Source of the DNA: an uncultured Eubacteriales bacterium
GTDB taxonomy: Bacteria > Bacillota > Clostridia > Oscillospirales > Oscillospiraceae
Length of the DNA: 27,080 bases
NCBI GenBank assembly: GCA_900550165.1
Contig: URQY01000024.1
Span: 1-27,080 of the forward strand
Reading direction: 5' to 3'
Positions within the stretch are counted from its first letter, which is position 1, and every line of letters starts with the position of its first letter. The notes under the pieces are model-generated. The model did no database searches and was not told where the DNA came from. It was given only the letters and a program-made list of their open reading frames with translations. Position numbers and translations under genes: made by a program. Positions 15,126-23,015 of this stretch are shown one piece after another.

Positions 15126-15842
15126 TCACTTGCTTTTCTTTTTTTCGTCGATGAGCGCATACAGCGCCTCCAGCGCGTCGGACAGACTGCCGAGGCGCCG
15201 GATGAGTCCGCAGGCGACCGCCTCTTCCCCGTAGAGCACGCTGCCGACGTCGGAGGCAAGGTCCTGCGTGTCCATCATCAGCGTCAGAAATCTCTCCCGG
15301 CTGATGCCGGAATGCTTTGTCACAAAGCGCACGATGCGCTCCTGCAGGCGCTCGAAATACTGGTACGTCTGCGGTGCGGCGATGATCGTCCCGCTTGTGC
15401 GCACGGGATGGATGGTCATCGAGGCCGACGGCGCGATCATCGTCACCATCGGCGCGACCGCGAGCGGCACGCCGATGGAGTGCCCCCCGCCGAGCACGAG
15501 CGAGACCGTCGGTTTTTTCATCCCCGAGATGAGCTCGGCGATGGCAAGCCCCGCCTCCACGTTGCCGCCGACGGTATTGAGCAGGAACAGCACGCCGTCG
15601 ATTTCGTCGCTCTCTTCAAGGTACGCCAGAAGCGGCAGCACGTGCTCGTATTTGGTCGCCTTCTGCGTGTTCGGCAGCAGCATATGCCCCTCGATCTGTC
15701 CGGCAATGGTCAGGCAGTGGATGGCCGCGCGGTTGTTTTTGATGACGACCGAGCCATAGTCGATGACGGGCTGAATAGGCGGCAGCAGCGGCTCCTGCTC
15801 ATTTTTCTCTTTATCCTGTGACGGCTGCGTTTCGCTTCTCAT
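15126..15842 (-). CDS. ClpP-like serine protease, TepA family
   Basis: This 238-residue protein belongs to the ClpP/crotonase fold, closest to TepA (YmfB, translocation-enhancing protein) of Bacillus. The oxyanion-hole strand region VLFLLNTVGGNVEAG, the candidate nucleophile Ser122 in GGGHSIGVPLA and the candidate base His145 in SMTIHPVRTSG are visible. An acidic third residue probably lies near MDTQDLASD (Asp191 or Asp194). The first 25 residues are polar and probably disordered, with no signal peptide, so a cytoplasmic site is likely. The start at 15842 follows GGGAGG. It stands alone between two terminators. The family has been linked to protein export and spore-related degradation of small acid-soluble proteins. 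The substrate here is unknown. Confidence 0.88.
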   Translation of the reverse strand: MRSETQPSQDKEKNEQEPLLPPIQPVIDYGSVVIKNNRAAIHCLTIAGQIEGHMLLPNTQKATKYEHVLPLLAYLEESDEIDGVLFLLNTVGGNVEAGLAIAELISGMKKPTVSLVLGGGHSIGVPLAVAPMVTMIAPSASMTIHPVRTSGTIIAAPQTYQYFERLQERIVRFVTKHSGISRERFLTLMMDTQDLASDVGSVLYGEEAVACGLIRRLGSLSDALEALYALIDEKKKSK

Positions 15843-15965
15843 GGCAAGTCCTCCCGAAAGTCATTTCCGGTAGGATTTGCAGAAAGGCCGAAAAGCATAC
15901 GTTTTCATTCAACTCCCTTTCTTTGCTCCGCAGCCGCAAAAATCGGAACGCCGCCCTTTCGACAT

Positions 15966-15999
15966 AAAAAGCGCCCAAGGGAGATCTCCCTCGGGCGCT
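15966..15999 (-). terminator. Rho-independent terminator after the nitroreductase
   Basis: A long hairpin (AGCGCCC at 15970-15976 with GGGCGCT at 15993-15999, and an inner GGGAGATCTCCC palindrome) is followed on the minus strand by a T-tract (15966-15970). It lies just past the nitroreductase stop codon and ends the degV-nitroreductase unit. Confidence 0.9.
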
Positions 16000-16009
16000 C
16001 GGCAATGCT

Positions 16010-16552
16010 TTATTGATATGTCAGCAGGTCGGAAACGCTTTTGCGCTTCGGCACGGCGGGCTCCTCGTCAGGATAGCCGAGGCCGATGACGCAGCCGATC
16101 TTCCGGTCTTCCGGCAGCTTCAAAAGCTCGATGATCTTCTCTTCATCAAAATAGCCCGTGATGACCGTGCCGACGCCGCGCTCCCACGCGGCCAGACAGA
16201 AGGTCTGCGCCGCGATGCCCGCGTCGAACATCTCAAAGCCCGCCTCCTTGGGCGTTGCATACGAGCCGTCGCGCTCAAAGCCCGAACGCCCCGTGATGTA
16301 AGTGAGCACCATGAGCGCAGCGCAGCTTTTGAGCGTCTTTTCGTTGAACTTGAAGTCGAGGACCATTTCCTCCGCCATCTTGTCGATCGCCGCGCGGTCC
16401 TCCACGAGAAGGTAGCGCGCGATCTGCGTGTTCTTCCACGAGGGGGCGTAAGCCGCGTCCGCGACGATCTCCTCGATGAGCTCGTGCGGGACGGCCTGCT
16501 GCTTGTACTTTCGGATGCTTCTTCTTGTTTTGATCGCCTGTGATACGTCCAT
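16010..16552 (-). CDS. Nitroreductase-family FMN oxidoreductase
   Basis: This 180-residue protein has the nitroreductase fold signature: an N-terminal AIKTRRSIRKYKQQAVP (FMN phosphate-binding arginines), APSWKNTQ for the flavin ring, a central FDAGIAAQTFCLAAWERGVGT, and IGCVIGLGYPDEEP near the C-terminus. Such enzymes use NAD(P)H to reduce nitro compounds, quinones or flavins; the true substrate cannot be told from sequence. The start at 16552 follows AAAGGAG, 23 bases after the degV stop, so the two are probably co-transcribed. Length is at the short end for the family but complete. Confidence 0.92.
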   Translation of the reverse strand: MDVSQAIKTRRSIRKYKQQAVPHELIEEIVADAAYAPSWKNTQIARYLLVEDRAAIDKMAEEMVLDFKFNEKTLKSCAALMVLTYITGRSGFERDGSYATPKEAGFEMFDAGIAAQTFCLAAWERGVGTVITGYFDEEKIIELLKLPEDRKIGCVIGLGYPDEEPAVPKRKSVSDLLTYQ

Positions 16553-16575
16553 TTTTGGCTCTCCTTTGACTTCCT

Positions 16576-17436
16576 TTACTTTTCCGTGCCGTAGAAAAAG
16601 AGTGCGACCGTTCCGGGGCCGACGTGTGCGCCGGTGACGGGCTCATAGACCACGTTCAGGCACTCGCCGGTGAAGCCCTTTTCCCGCAGCAGCGCAAGGA
16701 GCGCCCGCGCACCCTCTTCGTTATCCGCATGGGCAATGCCGATGCTCTCGCTCTTATCGAGCGCGCGGGTATCGTAATAATTCGCAAGCTCCTGCAAAGC
16801 GCGCTTCATGCCGCGCACCTTGCCGCAGGAGACGATGTGTCCCGTCTCGTCGCCGCGCAGGATCGGCTTGATACTCAGTACCGTGCCGATGAGCGCCGTC
16901 GCGCCCGAGATGCGTCCGCCGCGCTTCAGGTAGGCAAGGTCGTCCACGGTGAAAAACTGGCACATATGGGGTCTGCGCGTGAGCAGCTGCTTTTCGATCT
17001 CGTCGAGGCTCTTCCCTTCTTCGATCATGCGCGCGGCTTCCAGCACCTGCAAACCCTCGCCAAGGGAGGCGGCGTAGGTGTCGATCGTGACGATCCTGCG
17101 CTCGGGGTATTTCTCCGTCAGTTCGCCCGCGGCGATGACCGCGGCCTGCGCCGTGCCGCTGATGCCGCCGGACATACCGACATACAGCACATCGTCGCCC
17201 GCGGAAAGCGCGCGCTCAAAGTATTCCTCGATCAGCGCGGGGCTGACCATCGACGTTTTGACGATCGCGCCCTCGCGCATCGCACCGTAGAAGGCCGCGC
17301 CGTCAAAATCCGCATCATCGGGATAGTCCGTCGCCTTTCCGTCCACCGTGTAGGAAAACGGCACGACGGTGATGTGGTATTTTTTCGTCAGCGCGACCGG
17401 CAGGTTCGCGGACGTATCGGTGAATAACTGGAGCAT
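16576..17436 (-). CDS. DegV-family fatty-acid-binding protein
   Basis: DegV/FakB-type proteins bind a single fatty acid and can present it to a fatty acid kinase. The 286-residue product starts with LFTDTSANLPVALTKKYHI and carries the conserved KTSMVSP loop, VLYVGMSGGISGTAQAA and the VDDLAYLKRGGRISGATAL region that lines the lipid pocket in this family. The C-terminal half ends GAHVGPGTVALFFYG, also typical. The start at 17436 follows GGGAAGAG; the frame is open for another 31 codons upstream but these do not look like DegV. No fakA gene is in the window, and no convincing promoter was found in the gap up to 17565. Confidence 0.93.
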   Translation of the reverse strand: MLQLFTDTSANLPVALTKKYHITVVPFSYTVDGKATDYPDDADFDGAAFYGAMREGAIVKTSMVSPALIEEYFERALSAGDDVLYVGMSGGISGTAQAAVIAAGELTEKYPERRIVTIDTYAASLGEGLQVLEAARMIEEGKSLDEIEKQLLTRRPHMCQFFTVDDLAYLKRGGRISGATALIGTVLSIKPILRGDETGHIVSCGKVRGMKRALQELANYYDTRALDKSESIGIAHADNEEGARALLALLREKGFTGECLNVVYEPVTGAHVGPGTVALFFYGTEK

Positions 17437-17560
17437 GACTCTCTTCCCTTTCCGATCCTTCAAAATCATTGTAGGATAGCTTATCACGCTCCCTGCGCTT
17501 ATGCAAGCAGAATCGCAGAAAATTTGCACTTTGTTGATAATGGTGCTCAGTTTGCAGACG

Positions 17561-17605
17561 AAAATGCAGGGGACTCTCTCAAGCCTGAGAGAGTCCCCTG
17601 CTGAT
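17561..17605 (-). terminator. Strong terminator after the M18 aminopeptidase
   Basis: A perfect 16-bp stem (17566-17581 with 17586-17601, loop AGCC) lies 19 bases past the aminopeptidase stop codon. On the minus strand it is followed by ATTTT, a short T-tract. It closes the long ddl-to-aminopeptidase run and separates it from degV. Confidence 0.88.
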
Positions 17606-17620
17606 TTTCCAAATTCCTGC

Positions 17621-19015
17621 TTACGCCTGCTCGAAGATGGTCTTCATGCACTTGTAGGTCATGTAGCAGTCGAGCTTGGCGACCGTTTCATACGGCGCGT
17701 GCATCGACAACACGGGCACGCCCGCATCGAGCGTGTCGATGTTGCGCTGGGCCATGAACTTCGCGACCGTGCCGCCGCCGCCGGCGTCGGTCTTGCCCAT
17801 CTCGGCCATCTGCCAGAAGACGCCGTTGTCGTTCATCAGCTTGCGCACCTTGCCGACGACCTCGGCGCTCGCGTCGGACGCGCCGCCCTTGCCGCCGGAG
17901 CCGGTGTACTTGCACAGCGCCACGCCGTAGTTGACAAACGCCGAGTTGCGCTTGTCGTAAACGTCGGCAAAGTTCGGGTCGTAGGCCGCCGTCACATCCG
18001 CGCTCAGGCAGAAGGAATGGGCAAAGCAGTCGGCAAGCGACACGCCCTGCGTGCGGCACATATCGCCCATGAACCACTCAAACGCCTGGGAGAGCATACC
18101 GGAAACGCCCTCGGAGCCGATCTCCTCCTTGTCGGCGAAGATGCAGACGGCGGTCTTTTTCGGAGAAACCGCGTCGAAGATGCCCGCAAGCTCTGCATAC
18201 GCGCAGACGCGGTCATCGTGGCCGTAGGATGCGATAAAGCTGCGGTCAAAGCCGATGTCGCGCGCTTTGCCGGCGGGCACGACCTCGAGCTCGGCGGAGA
18301 TGAAGTCCTCCTCCGTGATGCCGTACTCCGCGTTCAGATACTGCAAAACGCCGAGCTTGAAGCGGTCGGAGCAGTCCTCATCGGCAAAGGGTCTGCCGCC
18401 GAGCAGCACGTTCAGGCTCTCGCTCGGGATGGCCTCGTTCAGGGGCTTTTTGCCCTGCTCGCGGCCAAGGTGCGGCAGAAGATCGTTGATGATGAACTGG
18501 GGGTCCTCTTCCCTGCCGCCGATATGGACATCGACCTTCGATCCGTCGCGCAGCACGACCACACCGTGCAGCTCAAGGGGAATGGTCACCCACTGATACT
18601 TGCGGATGCCGCCGTAGTGGTGGGTCTTGAAGTAGGCCATCTCCGCCTCTTCATAGAGCGGGCGGGGCTTTAAGTCCAGGCGCGGGGCGTCGGTGAGCGC
18701 CGCGCCGATGTTCGCGCCGTGGCTCAGGTCCTCCGTGCCGATGACGGCGAGCATGATGCCTTTGCCGCGGTTGTTGCAGTAGACCTTGTCGCCAGCAGAA
18801 AGCTTCATGCCCGCTTCATAGGGCTTGAAGCCTCTCTTCTCCGCCAGCTCGATGCAGTACTCCACGCAAAGGCGCTCGGTCTTTCCGTTGTTGAGGAACT
18901 TTTTATAGTCCTCGCAGTAGGCCTCCATCGCCTTCTCATCCTCTGCACTCAGGCGGTCATAGCCATTCTTGGGGGTGTAGAGCAGTTTTTCAGCGAGCTT
19001 GTTCTTTTCACTCAT
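17621..19015 (-). CDS. M18-family aminopeptidase, first metal-ligand His apparently lost
   Basis: M18 enzymes are cytoplasmic dinuclear-zinc aminopeptidases that form large tetrahedral complexes. The 464-residue product is collinear with clostridial M18 proteins: KTHHYGGIRKYQW (130-142), VPAGKARDIGFDRSF, YGHDDR (264-269), the catalytic pair in DKEEIGSEG (Glu297/Glu298), SADVTAAYDPN (Asp340) and the last ligand in VLSMHAPYE (His439). The usual AHIDSPRLD motif that supplies the first His ligand reads ALTDAPRLD here, so Leu107 (CTC, 18695-18697) stands where His is expected, while Asp109 is kept. Activity may be altered or lost. The start at 19015 follows AAGGAGG and overlaps the upstream stop by eight bases (ATGAGTGA). 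The comparison is from memory of the family. Confidence 0.93.
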   Translation of the reverse strand: MSEKNKLAEKLLYTPKNGYDRLSAEDEKAMEAYCEDYKKFLNNGKTERLCVEYCIELAEKRGFKPYEAGMKLSAGDKVYCNNRGKGIMLAVIGTEDLSHGANIGAALTDAPRLDLKPRPLYEEAEMAYFKTHHYGGIRKYQWVTIPLELHGVVVLRDGSKVDVHIGGREEDPQFIINDLLPHLGREQGKKPLNEAIPSESLNVLLGGRPFADEDCSDRFKLGVLQYLNAEYGITEEDFISAELEVVPAGKARDIGFDRSFIASYGHDDRVCAYAELAGIFDAVSPKKTAVCIFADKEEIGSEGVSGMLSQAFEWFMGDMCRTQGVSLADCFAHSFCLSADVTAAYDPNFADVYDKRNSAFVNYGVALCKYTGSGGKGGASDASAEVVGKVRKLMNDNGVFWQMAEMGKTDAGGGGTVAKFMAQRNIDTLDAGVPVLSMHAPYETVAKLDCYMTYKCMKTIFEQA

Positions 19016-20660
19016 GTTTTGTTTCCTCCTTGAAGTTTTTGATGATCGTATGGATAAAGTCCGCTGCCGCGGCCGCCGCTTCTGCAGCGGTGGGCAGATC
19101 GTTCACAAATTCGCAGCCGCACTGCGCGCGGAAGTATTCCGCCGCCTGCTGTGCGGCGATGCGCGCGCGGGCATACTCCTCCGTGATGCCGTCGCGCGCC
19201 ATGATGCGCCTGACGCGCACCTCTTCGGGCGCGGTCACGGCGACGGTCGCGTCGCAGATTGCGCCGAGGCCGCACTCGATGAGCTTGATGGCGTCAAGCC
19301 CGATGAGCTTTGCATTGCTTTCCGCCATGCGCCGAGCGCACTCGCGCGGGACGTGTGCGCGGACGATGGCGTCCAGCGAGGCAAGCTTTTCCGCATCCTG
19401 AAAAACGATAAGGCCGAGCGCGTGCACATCCACCGTGCCGTCCGCTCGGAAGATCGTGCCGCCAAAGGCCGCGCGCAGCGCTTTGCGCAGACTTTCGTCG
19501 CTTTCGAGCATTTCATGGTAGATTTTGTCGCAGTCGAGGATGCAGGCGCCCTCCCTCTCAAGGGCATGGAGAAGGCTCGTCTTCCCCGCGCCCGTGCCGC
19601 CGGTGATGCCGATGACGATCTTCCCGTCGTCGGCGTTCTCCACATGGAAGCCCGCAGCCTTTTTCAGCCGGTTCCCAATGGCAAGGCCAAGGCCTTTACT
19701 GTCCGGGCACTGCGCCCAGATCTCGCCCACATTCGTCTCGTCGAACGTCCGCAGCGCATCGAACACGTGCTGTGCCTGCGCACGCTTGTCATCGCTCGCG
19801 CCAAGGGGATGGACGATGTGTCCGTCGAACAGGCGCGCAAACTCGTCAAAGCAGATGATGCCCGCGTTTTCCCCTGCGTGCGTCAAAAGATAGCGCGCGC
19901 TCGCCTTCGCTCCGCCGGTCACGACCGTGACAGGGGCCTTGGGCGCATAGTGGCGGTATTTCATGCCGGGGGCACGCGGTTTTTCGCCCTCCCCCATTTT
20001 CTGCGTCACGGCCTTGTCGACCGTCACCTCGCCCAGCGCGTCCTGAAGACTCTCCAGCGGCAGTCCGCCCGGGCGCAGCAGCTGCGGCGGCGTGACCGTC
20101 AGGTCGATGATCGTCGACTCGACCCCTACCTCACAGGGGCCGCCATCGACGATCCCGTCGATCTTGTCCCACATATCCTCGCGCACGTGCTCCGCCGTCG
20201 TGCAGCTGGGGCGGCCGGAGGTATTCGCGCTCGGCGCGGCGACCGGCACACCGGCTTTTTCGATGATGGCGCGCGTGACCGCGTGGTCAGGGCAGCGCAT
20301 CCCGACGGTTTCAAGCCCGCCGGTCGTGCGCAGCGGCACACAGGGCTTTTTCTTCAGGATCATCGTCAAAGGTCCGGGCCAGAAGCGCCCGGCCAGCTTG
20401 TAGGCGGCCTCCGGCACATCCTCACAGTAGCGCGCGAGCCAGCTTGCGTCGGGAATGTGCAGGATGAGGGGATTATCCTGCGGGCGGCCCTTGGCTTCGA
20501 AAATATGCAGCACGGCATTTTCATCAAGGCCGTTCGCACCGAGACCGTACACCGTCTCCGTCGGGATGGCCAGAAGCCCCCCGCGGCGCAGGATATCCGC
20601 CGCCTGCGCGATGCGCTCCGCGTCCTCCGCGGTGCGGAGGTCAAACCATTTTGTTTCCAA
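19008..20660 (-). CDS. Fused threonylcarbamoyl-AMP synthase (Sua5) and dephospho-CoA kinase (CoaE)
   Basis: Two enzymes lie in one frame of about 550 residues. The first part (about 1-340) is a full-length Sua5: the YrdC domain with IPTETVYGLGANGLDE, KGRPQDNPL, AAPSANTSGRPSCT and VGVESTIID, then a C-terminal Sua5 domain starting at RAPGMKYRHYAPKAP. It makes threonylcarbamoyl-AMP for tRNA t6A37. The second part (about 348-550) is CoaE, the last step of CoA synthesis: P-loop GITGGTGAGKTS, DCDKIYHEML, an Ile-Lys-Leu-Ile-Glu version of the LPLLFE motif, and RIMARDGITEEYARARIAAQQ. The start is TTG at 20660, chosen because METKWFDL fits the family. A GTG at 20696, inside prfA, is the alternative (562 residues). 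Neither has a strong ribosome binding site. Confidence 0.93.
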   Translation of the reverse strand: METKWFDLRTAEDAERIAQAADILRRGGLLAIPTETVYGLGANGLDENAVLHIFEAKGRPQDNPLILHIPDASWLARYCEDVPEAAYKLAGRFWPGPLTMILKKKPCVPLRTTGGLETVGMRCPDHAVTRAIIEKAGVPVAAPSANTSGRPSCTTAEHVREDMWDKIDGIVDGGPCEVGVESTIIDLTVTPPQLLRPGGLPLESLQDALGEVTVDKAVTQKMGEGEKPRAPGMKYRHYAPKAPVTVVTGGAKASARYLLTHAGENAGIICFDEFARLFDGHIVHPLGASDDKRAQAQHVFDALRTFDETNVGEIWAQCPDSKGLGLAIGNRLKKAAGFHVENADDGKIVIGITGGTGAGKTSLLHALEREGACILDCDKIYHEMLESDESLRKALRAAFGGTIFRADGTVDVHALGLIVFQDAEKLASLDAIVRAHVPRECARRMAESNAKLIGLDAIKLIECGLGAICDATVAVTAPEEVRVRRIMARDGITEEYARARIAAQQAAEYFRAQCGCEFVNDLPTAAEAAAAAADFIHTIIKNFKEETKHE

Positions 20661-20676
20661 TGCTCTCTCTTCTTTC

Positions 20677-21747
20677 TTAAGCTTCGCTGCTCTCACGCAG
20701 CTTTTCCGCCTGCTCCTGCATCGTCAGCGCGTCGATGATCGGGTCAAGGTCGCCGTTCATCACGGCGCTGATGTTGAAATTCTTATTTTCTCCCGTCAGG
20801 CGGTGGTCCGTCACGCGGTTTTGCGGAAAGTTGTAGGTGCGGATGCGCTCGTTGCGCATCCCGCTGCCCACCTGCGCACGGCGCTCGCTCGTGATCGCGC
20901 CCTCCACGCGCTCGCGCTCGGCTTCGTAGAGCTTGCTTGCGAGCATCGCCATGCACTTCGCGCGGTTTTGGAGCTGGGACCTCTCCTCCTGACACGAAAC
21001 GACGATGCCCGTCGGCTTATGGATAAGGCGCACGGCGGAGCTCGTCTTGTTGACGTGCTGACCGCCCGCGCCGCTCGCGCGGTAGACCTGCATCTCAATG
21101 TCCTCGGGACGAAGGTCAACGTCGACCTCCTCCATCTCGGGCAGCACCGCGACCGTCGCGGTCGATGTGTGCACGCGCCCGCCGGACTCGGTCTCTGGCA
21201 CGCGCTGGACGCGGTGGACACCGGATTCAAACTTGAAGCGTGAGTACGCGCCGTCGCCGCTGATGATAAAGTCAGCTTCCTTTACACCGCCCAGTTCCGT
21301 GTCGTTGTAGTTCAAAAGTTCCACGCGGTATCCGCGCTTTTCCGCGTACATCGCATACATCCGGTAGAGATCGGCGGCAAACAGCGCGCTCTCCTCTCCG
21401 CCCACGCCGCCGCGAATCTCGACAATAACGTTCTTGTCGTCGTTCGGGTCGCGCGGCAGCAGCAGAATGCGCAGCTCGTCAAAGAGCCGCTCCTTTTCCG
21501 CCTTGGCGGTATTGATCTCCTCCTGCGCCATGTCGTGCAGCTCGGGGTCTCCCGTCAGCTCGAGCGCCTGCGTGATATCGTCCTCGCATTTCAGATACGC
21601 GCGATAGGCCGCGACCACGGCCTCGAGCTCCTTCTGCTCGCGCGTGAGCGCGCGCAGCTTTTTCGGGTCGGCGTAAATTTCCGGCACCTCGAGCAGCTCC
21701 CCGATCTCGTCATAGCGCCGCGCGAGCTGTTTGAGCTTTTCCCACAT
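20677..21747 (-). CDS. prfA: Peptide chain release factor 1
   Basis: RF1 recognises UAA and UAG and triggers peptide release. The 356-residue product has the catalytic GGQ (228-230) in YRASGAGGQHVNKTSSAVRL, and the stop-codon-reading PxT motif as Pro184-Glu185-Thr186 in RVPETESGGRVHTST. The QEERSQLQNRAKCM segment and RTYNFPQNRVTDHR are typical of RF1 rather than RF2. The ATG at 21747 overlaps the flavodoxin stop by one base (TAATG), so translation is coupled. The Sua5-CoaE gene follows directly. prmC, which methylates the GGQ glutamine and often follows prfA, is not in this position. Confidence 0.98.
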   Translation of the reverse strand: MWEKLKQLARRYDEIGELLEVPEIYADPKKLRALTREQKELEAVVAAYRAYLKCEDDITQALELTGDPELHDMAQEEINTAKAEKERLFDELRILLLPRDPNDDKNVIVEIRGGVGGEESALFAADLYRMYAMYAEKRGYRVELLNYNDTELGGVKEADFIISGDGAYSRFKFESGVHRVQRVPETESGGRVHTSTATVAVLPEMEEVDVDLRPEDIEMQVYRASGAGGQHVNKTSSAVRLIHKPTGIVVSCQEERSQLQNRAKCMAMLASKLYEAERERVEGAITSERRAQVGSGMRNERIRTYNFPQNRVTDHRLTGENKNFNISAVMNGDLDPIIDALTMQEQAEKLRESSEA

Positions 21748-22244
21748 TATGCGTTCTCCCCCGCCATATAGTCTGCGCAGTTCTTGATGAACTGGTCGCG
21801 CCAGAAGTGATAGCCCGCGGAATCGGGGCAGAGCGAGACCTCCGCCACGTGCGGCGTCTGCAAATAGAGGTCCATCTGGCGGAAGACGTCCTTATAGTCC
21901 TGCTCGCTCTTGTGCGTGATGACGTAGGCGGCGTTCTCTATCTCATAGCCGCGGCGCTTCAGAAAGCCGCGGATCACGCTCGAGCAGCGGCCTGCCCACA
22001 CGGGTGTGCCGAGGATGACGAGCTTGTAGTCCGACAGCGGCTTCCGGCAATTGGGGCGCGAAACGGCGCTCGTGCGCTTGTGCATCGCGTCGAAGCAGCA
22101 GCGAAGATAGCCCAGCGTACCGCTGCGGTCGACCTTGTCTCGAATTTCCAGGCATTCGCAATCCAGCGCCTCAGCGATCTCCTGCATGGCTTTTTTCGTG
22201 TTTCCCGTGCGGGAATAGTAAAGGCATAAAATATTATCGTTCAT
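21747..22244 (-). CDS. Flavodoxin-family protein
   Basis: This 165-residue protein starts with the flavodoxin phosphate-binding loop ILCLYYSRTGNTKKAM (SRTGNT holds the FMN phosphate). A hydrophobic strand and loop KLVILGTPVWAGRCSSVIRGFL follow, where the flavin ring would be stacked. It looks like a soluble FMN electron carrier or a short reductase of the FldA/WrbA-like type; the partner is not known. It also carries several Cys residues (CECLEI, RCCFD) that are not part of the fold signature. The start at 22244 follows GAGAGGAAA, two bases after the YdcF stop. An upstream open extension is discarded because it lies inside the previous gene. Confidence 0.9.
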   Translation of the reverse strand: MNDNILCLYYSRTGNTKKAMQEIAEALDCECLEIRDKVDRSGTLGYLRCCFDAMHKRTSAVSRPNCRKPLSDYKLVILGTPVWAGRCSSVIRGFLKRRGYEIENAAYVITHKSEQDYKDVFRQMDLYLQTPHVAEVSLCPDSAGYHFWRDQFIKNCADYMAGENA

Positions 22245-22246
22245 AC

Positions 22247-23005
22247 TCAGTTTCCTCTCAGCAGGAGCCAACCGGTGGCAAAGGCCTCCCGCACATAGTA
22301 GTTGAGCTGCAAGGCATCGTAATAGGCGCTGCGCGGCAGCGTCGCCGCCACACCGCAGGCCCACGGCACACCGGCAATTCGTCCGGCGCGGTAAATATGA
22401 TAGTCATTTGTCACATAGGCAAACGTCCCTGTTGTATCAAGACCGTTTTCTGCCATGATCGCATAGCTGAAATCAAAGTTTTCCTGCGTGCTGGTGGACT
22501 TGTCCTCGCGGTAAACGCGGCTTTCGTCTACGCCGTGGGCGATGAGCCAGTCGGCCATGCAGTCGGCCTCGGAAATATCCTCCCCCGGCCCCTGACCGCC
22601 TGAGCAGATGATGGGGATGTCCGGCTTGTCCGCGATGAAGTCAAGCGCCGCCTGCAGCCGCGACGAGAGCATCAGCGACGGCGTCGTACCGTTCACGCCC
22701 GCGCCCAAAATAACCACGCAATGCGCGTCTTCCGCGCGCCCGTCCGTGTGCACGCCGCGAATAACGAGCGATTCAAGATACCCGAATGCGACAAGGCCTA
22801 GGCACACGAGCGCGAGCAGAACGCGTTTTCCCCACTTCGCCCATGCATGCTCTTTGTACTGCTCGAGCATCGCAAAGACGATCAAAAGCGCCGTCAGGCA
22901 CCAGAACAGGAGTCCTGCAAAGCGCACACCCGGGACGGCCCGGCACGCCGCGCCGAGCACGGCACAGGCTGCTGCCGCCGTCCACAGTCTTTTTTGTCTC
23001 TTCAT
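22247..23005 (-). CDS. YdcF/SanA-type DUF218 membrane protein
   Basis: The 252-residue protein has three likely membrane segments (about 7-23, 28-47 and 60-78) and an extracytoplasmic DUF218 domain. The domain shows the family sequence marks: HCVVILGAGVNGTTPSLMLSSRLQAAL, IPIICSGGQGPGEDISEADCMADWLIAHG, and the STSTQENFDFS segment followed by VTNDYHIYRA. DUF218 proteins (SanA, ElyC, YdcF) are linked to cell-envelope integrity and undecaprenyl-phosphate use, but their reaction is not clear. Its place with ddl and murF fits an envelope role. The start at 23005 follows GAGGAA, 10 bases after the ABC-F stop. Confidence 0.9.
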   Translation of the reverse strand: MKRQKRLWTAAAACAVLGAACRAVPGVRFAGLLFWCLTALLIVFAMLEQYKEHAWAKWGKRVLLALVCLGLVAFGYLESLVIRGVHTDGRAEDAHCVVILGAGVNGTTPSLMLSSRLQAALDFIADKPDIPIICSGGQGPGEDISEADCMADWLIAHGVDESRVYREDKSTSTQENFDFSYAIMAENGLDTTGTFAYVTNDYHIYRAGRIAGVPWACGVAATLPRSAYYDALQLNYYVREAFATGWLLLRGN

Positions 23006-23015
23006 GGTCTGTTCC

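Noticed and set aside
17437..17530. Promoter for degV (TTGCAT followed by TAAGCT at 17 bases)
   Set aside because: The -10 box matches only three of six consensus bases, and the better TACAAT nearby has no -35 box at the right distance.
20677..20700. prmC overlapping the end of prfA
   Set aside because: The frame after prfA is Sua5; no methyltransferase motif (such as NPPY) is present in any frame here.
18999..20738. A 579-codon open frame on the plus strand opposite the Sua5-CoaE gene
   Set aside because: Same antisense-shadow reasoning: the opposite strand encodes two complete enzyme domains with all their motifs.
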